From assembly GCF_012932425.1 (NCBI RefSeq), contig NZ_JAAIII010000006.1, forward strand, positions 166,336 to 230,335: 64,000 bases of DNA. Direction: 5' to 3'. A model generated the notes under the pieces. The model was not told the origin of the DNA, searched no databases, and saw nothing but the letters and a program-made list of their open reading frames with translations. Positions 8,599 through 16,398 of the stretch are shown piece by piece. The first letter of the stretch is position 1; each line of letters begins with the position of its first letter. The position numbers and the translations under genes were made by a program. This DNA comes from Bifidobacterium oedipodis. Its GTDB lineage: Bacteria; Actinomycetota; Actinomycetes; Actinomycetales; Bifidobacteriaceae.

Positions 8599-11571
8599 AT
8601 GTCACGGAACACTGCGAAGCCGTTGAAAATCAAGTTCAAGAAAAATGGTAAACCCTACAAAGGATGGTTCCTGGCCTGGTCCATCCTCTCCTATCTCTTC
8701 ACCCTGATCCTAGCGATCATCCTCACCGCGGTTATCGTGCTGTCCGGCAGCTACGCGAACCTCATCACCTCATTCGCCGGACAGACGAATTCCGAAATCA
8801 CCAATCCCGATTCGTCGGCCACCTACTTCGCATCCGACTATTCCTCGGATGCGGAACGTAAGGAAGCCAATCGCGAAATCGGCACCGACATCATGCGCGA
8901 AGGCGTCACCCTGCTGCAGAACGATGATGCCACTCTGCCGCTCAAATCTGGCGCGCGACTGTCGGTATTCGGCCAAGGTTCGGTCGACCTTATCCACGGC
9001 GGTGGTGGCGCTGGCTCCATCGACGTGACCAATGCCGATACTTTGGTTGATTCACTCAAAGAAGACGGTTTCTCCGTCAATCCAACGCTCACCGATTTCT
9101 ATGAGACCGGCGCTGGCAAGGACTACCGCCGCACCCTGCCGGGCGAAACCGGTGTCGGTTCCTTTGCGGTAAACGAGGTGCCCGTCAGCGTCTATACCGA
9201 TGAGGTGAAGAACAGCTTCGCCGACTATGGTGACGCGGCCATCGTAGTCATCGGCCGTTCCGGCTCCGAAAGCTCCGACCTGCCCATCGGCAAATTGGAA
9301 TCCGGCGTGGAATATCTGCAGCTCGACCCCGACGAACTCGACATGATCAACATGGCCTGCGAGAACTTCGACAAGGTCGTCGTACTGCTCAACACACAGA
9401 ACCCGGTCGAGCTTGGACCGCTCGCCGACACCGGCGTGGGCGCGGTCGCTTGGGTCGGCGCGTTCGGCGAAACCGGCGCGAACGCCATCGGCGAGATTCT
9501 CAACGGCACCATCAACCCCTCCGGCCACCTCGTGGACACCTTCGCCTACGATCTCGACTCTGCGCCCAGCGTCATCAACACCGGCGACTACACCATCGCC
9601 AACTCCTCCGTCACCTCCGGCACTAAATACATGGTCTACGCCGAAGGCATCTACGTGGGCTACCGCTACTACGAAACCCGCTACGAGGACGCGGTGCTGA
9701 AGCAGGGCAACGTGGGCGACTTCGACTATGGCAAGCTGGTGCAGTACCCCTTCGGCTACGGCCTGAGCTACACCGACTTCTCATGGAGCGACTTTGCGAT
9801 GCGCGAGGCCGGTGACTCCTATGAGTTCACTACCACCGTCACCAACACGGGCGACGTGGCGGGCAAGGACGTTGTGCAGCTGTACATGCAGTCGCCTTAC
9901 ACCGATTACGACAAGGCCAATGGCATCGAGAAGCCGGCCGTCGAACTCGTCGGATACGCGAAAACCGACCTTCTCGATCCCGGTGAGAAGCAGACCGTCA
10001 CCGTCACCGTCGATAAGGAGTCGATGAAGGCTTATGACGCCGACGGCGAAGGCACCTACATCGTCGACGCGGGCGACTACTACTTCACCGCCGGCACAGA
10101 TGCGCATAATGCGCTCAATAACGTGCTCGCAGCCAAAGGCAAGACCACGGACGACGGCATGGATGCGGACGGCAATGCGGCGTTGACCTCGCAGGTCACT
10201 ATCGCCGAACGCGACGCCACCACCTATGCGACGGCCGTCGCCACCGGCGCAGCTATTGAGAACCAGTTCGATGATGTGGACATCCGCACCTACGACGACT
10301 CCTTCACCTACCTGAGCCGTTCCGACTGGACCGGCACTTGGCCCACGACCTACGCCGATGGCTCCTGGACTGCGCCCGACGAGTTTGTTGACGCGCTGGA
10401 AATCGACACCACTCCCGGCTCTGACGCGACCTCGGTCACTACTGAGGGAACCGAAGGCCCGAGCAAGACGGTTGAGATGATCGGCAAGGATTACGACGAC
10501 GAAGGCTGGATGCAGTTGGTCGAGCGCATGAGCGTGGCCGACATTGATTCTCTGGTGCGCAACGGCGGCTACACCACCAACGCCATCGAATCCATCGCCC
10601 TGCCCGGCACCATCGACAAGGACGGCCCCGCCGGCATCTCCTCCACTCTGGTGGGTGGCGCCTCCGGCACTGGCTTCCCGCCCGAAGTCGTGATCGCCGC
10701 AACATGGAACGACGAGCTGGCCGAACGCTTCGGCAATGCCATCGGCGAGGACTCGCTCGCCCTCGGCGTGGCGGGCTGGTACGGCCCCGCCGCCAACATC
10801 CACCGTTCGCCCTACGGCGGCCGCGCATTCGAATACTTCTCCGAAGATCCGATGCTCTCCGGCCAGTTGACCGCGAAGATCATCGCCACCTCGCAGGACA
10901 AGGGCGTGATCCCGTTCCTCAAGCACTATGTGGTCAACGATCAGGAGACCAACCGTATGGGCGGTGCGATGTTCGCCAATGAACAATCCGTGCGTGACAT
11001 CTACTTAAAGCCCTTCGAAATGGCCATCCGCGATGCCGACTGCATGGGTTTGATGACCTCGATGAACCGCATCGGTGCCCGCTGGTCCGGCGGTCACAAG
11101 GGCCTGATGACCAACGTGACCCGCGGCGAATGGGGATTCAAGGGCGTGGCCATCACCGACCAGACCTCGTTCCCGAACTTCGGCTACTCCGATCTGCGCG
11201 AAGGCCTGGCCGCGGGCACCGACCTGTGGCTCAACTCCAGCTCCACCCTGTGGAAGCTCTCCGACGCGGAGATGACGCCGGCCGTACAGGCCGACTTCCA
11301 ACGCGCCGCCAAGAACGTGGTGTATGCCATCGCCAACTCCAACGCCATGAACACCATGGGCGCGGACAGCGGCGTGAAACACATCACCCCAATCTGGCAG
11401 AAGTGGCTGTGGGGTATTGAGGCCGTGGTCGGCCTGGTGATCATCGGTCTGCTGTTCCTCACCACGCGCGGCGTGATCCGCCGTCACCGCTGGCGCAAGT
11501 GGCGCAAGGCCGGCTCCCCGCCGTCGAACGAAATGAGTAATCCATTACCACTACAAGGAGGCGTGCAATGA
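8599..11571 (+). CDS. Membrane-anchored GH3 glycoside hydrolase, permuted domain order (copy 2)
   Basis: A 990-residue paralogue of the GH3 at 5280, with AAAGGAG before its ATG. It has a Lys-rich cytoplasmic N-terminus (KIKFKKNGKPYK), one membrane segment (about 25-50), a large extracellular part, and a C-terminal segment (about 940-960) ending in an Arg/Trp-rich tail (RRHRWRKWRK). The C-domain and fibronectin-like region (NTGDVAGKDVVQLY) again precede the barrel domain. The presumed nucleophile is Asp854 in VAITDQTSFP, so the usual aromatic after the Asp is Gln and specificity may differ. An extra stretch at about 520-620 has little similarity to copies 1 and 3. Its stop overlaps the start of the ene-reductase gene, so the two are co-translated and may act in one pathway. 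Confidence 0.9.
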   Translation: MSRNTAKPLKIKFKKNGKPYKGWFLAWSILSYLFTLILAIILTAVIVLSGSYANLITSFAGQTNSEITNPDSSATYFASDYSSDAERKEANREIGTDIMREGVTLLQNDDATLPLKSGARLSVFGQGSVDLIHGGGGAGSIDVTNADTLVDSLKEDGFSVNPTLTDFYETGAGKDYRRTLPGETGVGSFAVNEVPVSVYTDEVKNSFADYGDAAIVVIGRSGSESSDLPIGKLESGVEYLQLDPDELDMINMACENFDKVVVLLNTQNPVELGPLADTGVGAVAWVGAFGETGANAIGEILNGTINPSGHLVDTFAYDLDSAPSVINTGDYTIANSSVTSGTKYMVYAEGIYVGYRYYETRYEDAVLKQGNVGDFDYGKLVQYPFGYGLSYTDFSWSDFAMREAGDSYEFTTTVTNTGDVAGKDVVQLYMQSPYTDYDKANGIEKPAVELVGYAKTDLLDPGEKQTVTVTVDKESMKAYDADGEGTYIVDAGDYYFTAGTDAHNALNNVLAAKGKTTDDGMDADGNAALTSQVTIAERDATTYATAVATGAAIENQFDDVDIRTYDDSFTYLSRSDWTGTWPTTYADGSWTAPDEFVDALEIDTTPGSDATSVTTEGTEGPSKTVEMIGKDYDDEGWMQLVERMSVADIDSLVRNGGYTTNAIESIALPGTIDKDGPAGISSTLVGGASGTGFPPEVVIAATWNDELAERFGNAIGEDSLALGVAGWYGPAANIHRSPYGGRAFEYFSEDPMLSGQLTAKIIATSQDKGVIPFLKHYVVNDQETNRMGGAMFANEQSVRDIYLKPFEMAIRDADCMGLMTSMNRIGARWSGGHKGLMTNVTRGEWGFKGVAITDQTSFPNFGYSDLREGLAAGTDLWLNSSSTLWKLSDAEMTPAVQADFQRAAKNVVYAIANSNAMNTMGADSGVKHITPIWQKWLWGIEAVVGLVIIGLLFLTTRGVIRRHRWRKWRKAGSPPSNEMSNPLPLQGGVQ

Positions 11572-13703
11572 CATTGCAGCGACTGCTGGAACCACTGGAA
11601 ATCAACCACATGCGGCTCAAGAACCGCATGATGTTCCCACCGATGACCACCGGCTATGAGGCTCGCGACGGATCGATCACCGAACAGAGCATCAACTTCT
11701 ACAAGCGCGTGGCCGAAGGCGGCGCCGCCTACATTGTGCTCGGCGATGTGACTCCGGTACACACCATCTCGCCCACGCCCAAACTCGTCACCGACGAACA
11801 AATCCCCAGCTTCCGCGCGCTCGCCGATGCCCTGCACGAATTCGACTGCAAACTCGGCCTGCAGGTATTCCACCCCGAATACGACACAGTGGCAGTTGCT
11901 GAACTCTTCGCCAAAGGCGACATGATGGGTGCTCGCGCCAAACTCCATCACGATATGGCTCACTACATCAACGAAGTGTCGGCCGAACGGCTCGGTGAGA
12001 TCCTCGAATCCATCAAGGCGCTCGCCCGCCGCGCTGCGCTTGCCGGTGCCGACGCGATTGAAGTGCACGGCGATCGACTGGTCGGCTCACTCTGCTCGCC
12101 GCTGATCAACGAACGCGACGACGAATACGGTGGATCATTCGAACATCGCACCCGCTTCGCCCGCGAGGTGGTGCGTGCAATCCGTGAGGGATCGCCCGAT
12201 ATCTGCATCGACTATAAGCTGCCGATTATCACCGAGAACCCGCAGCTTGGCCGCGGCGGACTGTTCATCGACGAGGCCGTGGAACTGGCGAAACTGCTTG
12301 TCGAAGACGGTGTCGACACCTTCCATGTGGGTCAGGCCAACCACACCGGCAACCTCAACGACACGATTCCCGCAATGGGCACGCGCCCCGACTGCTTCAT
12401 GGAGGAATATTCGCGGCGTATTAAGGCTGTGGTGCCGGTGCCGGTCTCCACGGTCGGTGCGATTCCCACGGCCGCCGAAGCGGAACGTTTGATTGCCGAG
12501 GGCGCCTGCGACTATGTGGGTCTCGGTCGTCCGATGCTGTGCGATCCGGACTATGCGAACAAGGTGGCCGCCGGCGAGGAGGATCTTATCCGTCCGTGCA
12601 TCATGTGCAATCGCGGCTGCACGGACGCCATCGCCAGCCGTCGCTTCATCTCCTGCGTGCTCAATGCTGAGAACGGCTATGAATACCAGCGTGTAATCAA
12701 ACCGGCGGAAACATCGCGTCGCATTGCGGTGATTGGTGCCGGTCCGGCTGGTATGGAGGCCGCACGTGTGGCCGCATTGCGCGGGCATACGGTGACCTTG
12801 TTCGAAAAGGCCGGCGAATTGGGCGGCCAGCTCGGCATCGCCAGCGTGCCGCCGCGCAAAGCAACCATGCGTCGTGTGGCCGCATGGTATGAGCGTGCGT
12901 TGCAATCTGCAGGCGTGGATGTGCGGCTCAACAGTACGGTTACGGCGGAGTCGTTGGCTGCAGGTGGCTACGATGAAGTGATTGTTGCGGTCGGCGGCCG
13001 CAATGCTGCCCCGCCCATCCCCGGTCTGGATCTGCCGCACGTCATGGATGCATGGTCCGTGCTGGACGGCACAGTCAAGCCCCACGGCCGCACCGTTATC
13101 ATCGGCGGCGGCTTGGTCGGCGCGGAAACAGCCGAATTGATCGCAGGCGACGATTACGGCTGCGAGGTCACCATCGTGGAGATGATGGGGCAGATTGCCG
13201 CCGAGGAATCGCAGACCATCAAGCCGGTGATGATGGCCGACTTCGCCGAGCACGGCGTGACGCTGAAAACCAACACCAAGGTGGACCGCATCACTGCCGA
13301 ATCGGTCGAAGCCACCGAAACCCTAAACCCGCCGGCCCCCGCCGGACGCCCCGGTGCCCCCGGTGGTGCTCCTGGCGGTCGCCCCGCAGGTCCGGGTGCT
13401 GGTGCGTCTGGCTCTCGTCCCGATGCCGGTGCCCCCGGAGCTGGCGTACGTCCCGGCGGTCCTGCCGCTCCCGGTGGTGCTCCGGGTGCCACTCCCGCCG
13501 ATGCACCCGAGCCGGAAACGCAAGCCGTCTCCATCCCCTGCGATTGCGTGGTGCTGGCGCTTGGCACCGCCCCGGTCGCCTTCGACACAACTTCGCTTGA
13601 GGCCGCCGGCATTAAGGTGACCTTGGCCGGCGACTGCAACGGCCGCGCCGCCGACATCAATCGTGCCGTCGAAGAAGGCTACCTAGCCGCCATCGCCGCC
13701 TAA
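11568..13703 (+). CDS. Old-yellow-enzyme type NAD(P)H:flavin/2,4-dienoyl-CoA reductase-like ene-reductase with 4Fe-4S site
   Basis: A 711-residue flavoprotein of the 2,4-dienoyl-CoA reductase/2-enoate reductase family. An FMN-binding OYE barrel covers about 1-330. A 4Fe-4S motif follows with Cys344, Cys347, Cys351 and Cys363 (CIMCNRGC...ISC). FAD/NAD Rossmann domains begin at IAVIGAGPAGMEAARV and TVIIGGGLVGAETAEL. The ATG overlaps the GH3 stop and has AAGGAGG upstream. Such enzymes reduce activated C=C bonds; pairing with a glycosidase suggests action on an aglycone such as a plant phenolic or steroid, which is inference. Residues about 587-655 form a Pro/Gly/Ala-rich insert, absent from typical members, inside the second dinucleotide domain. 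Confidence 0.88.
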   Translation: MTLQRLLEPLEINHMRLKNRMMFPPMTTGYEARDGSITEQSINFYKRVAEGGAAYIVLGDVTPVHTISPTPKLVTDEQIPSFRALADALHEFDCKLGLQVFHPEYDTVAVAELFAKGDMMGARAKLHHDMAHYINEVSAERLGEILESIKALARRAALAGADAIEVHGDRLVGSLCSPLINERDDEYGGSFEHRTRFAREVVRAIREGSPDICIDYKLPIITENPQLGRGGLFIDEAVELAKLLVEDGVDTFHVGQANHTGNLNDTIPAMGTRPDCFMEEYSRRIKAVVPVPVSTVGAIPTAAEAERLIAEGACDYVGLGRPMLCDPDYANKVAAGEEDLIRPCIMCNRGCTDAIASRRFISCVLNAENGYEYQRVIKPAETSRRIAVIGAGPAGMEAARVAALRGHTVTLFEKAGELGGQLGIASVPPRKATMRRVAAWYERALQSAGVDVRLNSTVTAESLAAGGYDEVIVAVGGRNAAPPIPGLDLPHVMDAWSVLDGTVKPHGRTVIIGGGLVGAETAELIAGDDYGCEVTIVEMMGQIAAEESQTIKPVMMADFAEHGVTLKTNTKVDRITAESVEATETLNPPAPAGRPGAPGGAPGGRPAGPGAGASGSRPDAGAPGAGVRPGGPAAPGGAPGATPADAPEPETQAVSIPCDCVVLALGTAPVAFDTTSLEAAGIKVTLAGDCNGRAADINRAVEEGYLAAIAA
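13327..13530 (+). repeat. Pro/Gly/Ala-rich low-complexity insert in the ene-reductase gene
   Basis: About 68 codons that read as repeated GAPGGAPGG, GRPAGPGAG, GVRPGGPAAP and GGAPGA blocks. It sits between two structured parts of the C-terminal dinucleotide domain and keeps the frame. The DNA is a run of ccCGGTggtgct-like units, so slippage expansion is a likely origin. Confidence 0.85.
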
Positions 13704-13728
13704 TCCAGCGTCGCGGCTCCCATCCCAC

Positions 13729-13759
13729 AGGGCTCGAACCACCCGGTTCGGGCCCTTTC
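13729..13759. terminator. Bidirectional terminator between ene-reductase and ATPase genes
   Basis: 12-bp stem with one mismatch (agggctcgaacc with ggttcgggccct), followed by TTTCTCATTT on the plus strand. It lies between two convergent genes. Confidence 0.7.
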
Positions 13760-13775
13760 TCATTTGGCTATGCCG

Positions 13776-14918
13776 TCACCGTTGGCTCTCCGTGGACAGT
13801 CGGATGAATGCCGCATGCTCTCGCAGATACTCTCGCAGGTAGGGGATGGCGAAGTCGACCAATCCGTATCCGAGGTCTTTGATGACCTGCGCTTCGATAA
13901 GGCGCGTGCGATACGTGTTGGCGTAGTTGATGGTTTTGCCCATACGTTCGGCTATCGCTCCGGTGGACGAAGGTCCGTCGTCTTGTGCCATGGCGAGCAG
14001 ATAGGTTTTGTCGACCGCCGAAAGCCCGTCGAGTTCCGGCCCGTGCACGGTGTCGCCCAGTCTGCTGAGCGCGTCGCTGATACCGTCCCGCGCATCCTGC
14101 TCGCTGGCGGATGTGCTGCGGTCGCGGTGCCGGTTGACGAGACGCCAGATATGGTAGCCCACCAGCTGAATCATGAACGGGTAGCCTTCGGTGGCGTCGA
14201 CGGCCATGCTTAACGCTTTGTCTTCGAAAGTGAAGCCGGATTGCGTGAAAGTGTCTTCCAAAGCGTCGCGCACCGCATACAGGGGAATGTCTCCGAGCTG
14301 TTCCGGCTGGGCTCGACGCAGGAAGGTGAGCACTTCGTCATTCAGCCATTTCGATGCGATGGACGGCAGCCCGGCGAATACGAATGCGATATTGCGGTCC
14401 TCCCGAATCAGGTGTTGGACCGCTGTGGCGATGGCCACGATGTCGTCGCGTTCGGCCGCCTGCGCTTCGTCGATGGTGATGAGTAGACCGGCTTTCTTCT
14501 TTTCCAGAACGTCCAGCCGGGCACCGATCGCTTCGCGCAGTGTCAACGGCATGATATTGGGGGAGATGCGTGCTTCTCCAAGCGAGGCGCTGAGGCCGGG
14601 AATCGTTATGGTCGGCTTGATGGTGGCGCTGAACGTCGATGAGGAGGCCGTCAGTCGGTCAAGGAGACGCTGGGTGAAGCCGGCGGATGCGGTTTCGTCG
14701 ATCACCTCCCATTTGCGGGCTTTGGCGATACGTCCGAATTCAGTGAGCAATACGGTTTTGCCCACGCCTCGCGCGCCGGTGACGCGCATCAGTCTGCCTG
14801 GGGCGCCCGGCCCGTTTTCCAGACCTTCCTCGAAATCTTCGATAACGGATTCACGGCCGATGAGCAGTGGGGGAGTGCGCCCGGCAGTGGGCTTGAACGG
14901 ATTCGTCGTTGCCGCCAT
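13776..14918 (-). CDS. AAA-type ATPase (archaeal-ATPase/ORC-like), function unknown
   Basis: A 380-residue P-loop protein. It opens with a GRESVIEDFEEGL segment, then Walker A GARGVGKTVLL (about residues 48-58) and Walker B LLITIDEAQA (about 150). A C-terminal helical/winged part (about 290-360) may bind DNA. AGGAGGCACCA precedes the ATG at 14918. Family members are often stand-alone ATPases of mobile or defence loci, and nothing here fixes the role. Two kinds of short tandem repeats lie directly upstream, which suggests autoregulation or a site of action. It breaks the carbohydrate island and may be an insertion. Confidence 0.78.
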   Translation of the reverse strand: MAATTNPFKPTAGRTPPLLIGRESVIEDFEEGLENGPGAPGRLMRVTGARGVGKTVLLTEFGRIAKARKWEVIDETASAGFTQRLLDRLTASSSTFSATIKPTITIPGLSASLGEARISPNIMPLTLREAIGARLDVLEKKKAGLLITIDEAQAAERDDIVAIATAVQHLIREDRNIAFVFAGLPSIASKWLNDEVLTFLRRAQPEQLGDIPLYAVRDALEDTFTQSGFTFEDKALSMAVDATEGYPFMIQLVGYHIWRLVNRHRDRSTSASEQDARDGISDALSRLGDTVHGPELDGLSAVDKTYLLAMAQDDGPSSTGAIAERMGKTINYANTYRTRLIEAQVIKDLGYGLVDFAIPYLREYLREHAAFIRLSTESQR

Positions 14919-14942
14919 TGGTGCCTCCTAGGGTGAAATTCA

Positions 14943-15038
14943 GAATACGAAGAATATAAAGACTATAGAAGAGTATAGAACAATATAAAAGAATATAAAA
15001 ACTACAAAAGAGTATAAAAGAATATAAAGCGATAAAAA
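14943..15038. repeat. AT-rich tandem array, 9-10-bp unit
   Basis: About ten consecutive units of the form gaRTATARAA, starting near 14943, 14952, 14961, 14971, 14981, 14991, 15001, 15010, 15020 and 15029. The spacing is close to one helical turn, so each unit faces the same side of the DNA. It begins 24 bp upstream of the ATPase start codon and stands out strongly against the GC-rich surroundings. Confidence 0.85.
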
Positions 15039-15093
15039 CGGTGACTGTCGGTCGACGGCAAACCCTTGGAATCATTAGCATCTCAGAGGCCAT

Positions 15094-15151
15094 TTCCTCA
15101 TTTGGACCGTTTTGACTTCCTCATTTGGACGGTTTTCATTTCCTCATTTGG
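15094..15151. repeat. Three direct repeats of ttcctcatttgg at 23-bp spacing
   Basis: The 12-mer ttcctcatttgg occurs at 15094, 15117 and 15140, exactly 23 bp apart. The first two copies extend to ttcctcatttggac, and GTTTT follows each of these two. The regular spacing suggests an operator array for the minus-strand ATPase gene. Confidence 0.8.
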
Positions 15152-15188
15152 CCATATCGCTTTCTCGGCATTCCACTCGGAACGCAAA

Positions 15189-15223
15189 GAAGGGCGTGCG
15201 ACTGGAACCGTCGCACGCCCTTC
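15189..15223 (-). terminator. Terminator of the SDR gene
   Basis: Perfect 13-bp stem (gaagggcgtgcga, 15189-15201, with 15211-15223) and a 9-base loop, just downstream of the minus-strand SDR stop. Confidence 0.75.
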
Positions 15224-15251
15224 GCGTCCGCCGAAGCGTCTAGCGTTTCGT

Positions 15252-16052
15252 TTAGTTGGTACCGATGCTCATCGTTTCGGGCAGGGTGCTGCCGCCGTCG
15301 ATGACGATCTGTTCGCCGGTGATGTAGCTCGCCTCGTCGGAGCCGAGGAAGGCGAACAGCTCGCCGACTTCGGTCGGCTTGGCCAGTCGCTTCATCGGCA
15401 CGCCGACCGCGATGTCGTTGATCGCCGACTCCGGATCGTCCGGATTCGACTCCACCGCCATCTTCTCAACCATCGGGGTGCGCGCGTAGCCCAGCTGCGA
15501 GCAGTTGACGCGGATGTTGCGGTCCGCATACTCCACCGCCAGGCACTTGGTCAGGCCCACTAGCGCGGCCTTGCTCATCGCATAGGCTGCCTCGCCCGCG
15601 TCGGCCACGATGTCGCCGGTCACGGAGGAAGCGATCACGATTGCGCCCTTGCCGGCTTTGAGCATGGCGGGAATCACCGCCTTGCAGGTGTTCCACGCGC
15701 CCTTGATGTTCACGTCGATATGGAAGTCGCGCATCTCGTCGGGCATGTCCTCGAACGGTGCCAGTCGGCATACGCCGGCGTTGGCGCAGGCGATATCGAT
15801 GGTGCCGAATTCGGCGATGGTGCGCGCGGCGGCCTCGTCGAGCTGCGCACGGTCGGCCACGTTGGCGATTGCGGTGATGATTTGCGCGTCCGGATGCATG
15901 CCGCGGATGCGCTCGGCCGTGGCCTCCACGGCCGGGTCGAGGTCCACCATGCAGATTTTCGCGCCGTACTTGGCGTACACTTCGGCGATGCCCTCGCCGA
16001 GTCCCGCCGCCGCACCGGTGATGAGGGCGACCTTGCCGTCAAGCTTTGCCAT
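15252..16052 (-). CDS. Short-chain dehydrogenase/reductase (SDR)
   Basis: A 266-residue classical SDR. The start at 16052 follows GAAGGAG; a longer frame to 16148 has no ribosome site. The N-terminal cofactor motif is TGAAAGLGEG (the Gly-rich TGxxxGxG form). The Asp in MVDLDP, after the second strand, favours NAD(H). The structural motif is present as ANAG, and the catalytic residues are Ser in IASSVTGD plus Tyr and Lys in YAMSK. The C-terminus (SYITGEQIVIDGGSTL) is typical. The substrate is unknown; its place between GH3 genes suggests a sugar or aglycone alcohol. It is divergent from the GH3 at 16399, and a candidate LytTR site lies between them. Confidence 0.88.
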   Translation of the reverse strand: MAKLDGKVALITGAAAGLGEGIAEVYAKYGAKICMVDLDPAVEATAERIRGMHPDAQIITAIANVADRAQLDEAAARTIAEFGTIDIACANAGVCRLAPFEDMPDEMRDFHIDVNIKGAWNTCKAVIPAMLKAGKGAIVIASSVTGDIVADAGEAAYAMSKAALVGLTKCLAVEYADRNIRVNCSQLGYARTPMVEKMAVESNPDDPESAINDIAVGVPMKRLAKPTEVGELFAFLGSDEASYITGEQIVIDGGSTLPETMSIGTN

Positions 16053-16398
16053 AATATTCTCCTTCGTGCGGGGCGTAGAAGCCTCTGATAAGAGTGATTG
16101 TGTGGTTGGGGCAGAAGGCGTCGGTGTCTTCCACCCGTTGTTATGCATGATGATATGTCCATGGCGATGGGGTCGTCAAAGCGGGTGACGTTTACCAGTT
16201 TTGAACGGCGGTCTGCCTGTTTTGAAAACCAGGGGCATCAACTGTATGGACGCTGATGGAATGGAATGGTCGAAGCGGCGAATGATTTGTTGCAGTTGAC
16301 GATCACACATGGAAGCGTGATCGACTTCAGCGTGGATACAGGTCATAGGTCGCCTCGAAGTTCGACCAAGAGAATCAATTACCGAAGGAGAGGTTCGC
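16053..16398. promoter_or_regulatory. Divergent promoter region between SDR and GH3 copy 3
   Basis: 346 bp without a credible gene. It serves the SDR gene (minus) and GH3 copy 3 (plus). It holds a pair of 21-bp-spaced repeats (16194-16226) and, at about 16306-16324, an inverted repeat (gatcacac...gcgtgatc). The GH3 ribosome site AAGGAGAGG lies just before 16399. Confidence 0.55.
16194..16226 (+). promoter_or_regulatory. Candidate LytTR binding site upstream of GH3 copy 3
   Basis: ACCAGTTTTGAA (16194) is repeated as GCCTGTTTTGAA (16215), 21 bp apart. GTT-containing direct repeats about two turns apart are the usual LytTR target form. The bases differ from the pairs at 5103 and 21345 but the spacing is the same. 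Confidence 0.5.

Larger units (their letters stand above)
14919..15251. promoter_or_regulatory. Repeat-rich promoter region of the ATPase gene
   Basis: 333 bp with no credible gene. Going outward from the ATPase start it contains an AT-rich array with a 9-10-bp period (14943-15038), three copies of a 12-14-bp element at 23-bp spacing (15094-15151), and the terminator of the SDR gene (15189-15223). An open minus-strand frame through the AT-rich array only translates the repeat. Confidence 0.65.

Noticed and set aside
13323..13620. Small frames in the Gly/Pro-rich segment
   Set aside because: They are alternative-frame translations of the repeat in the ene-reductase gene.
14851..15093. Phe/Tyr/Leu-rich small membrane-like frame on the minus strand
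   Set aside because: It is only the translation of the AT-rich 10-bp repeat array and overlaps the ATPase start.
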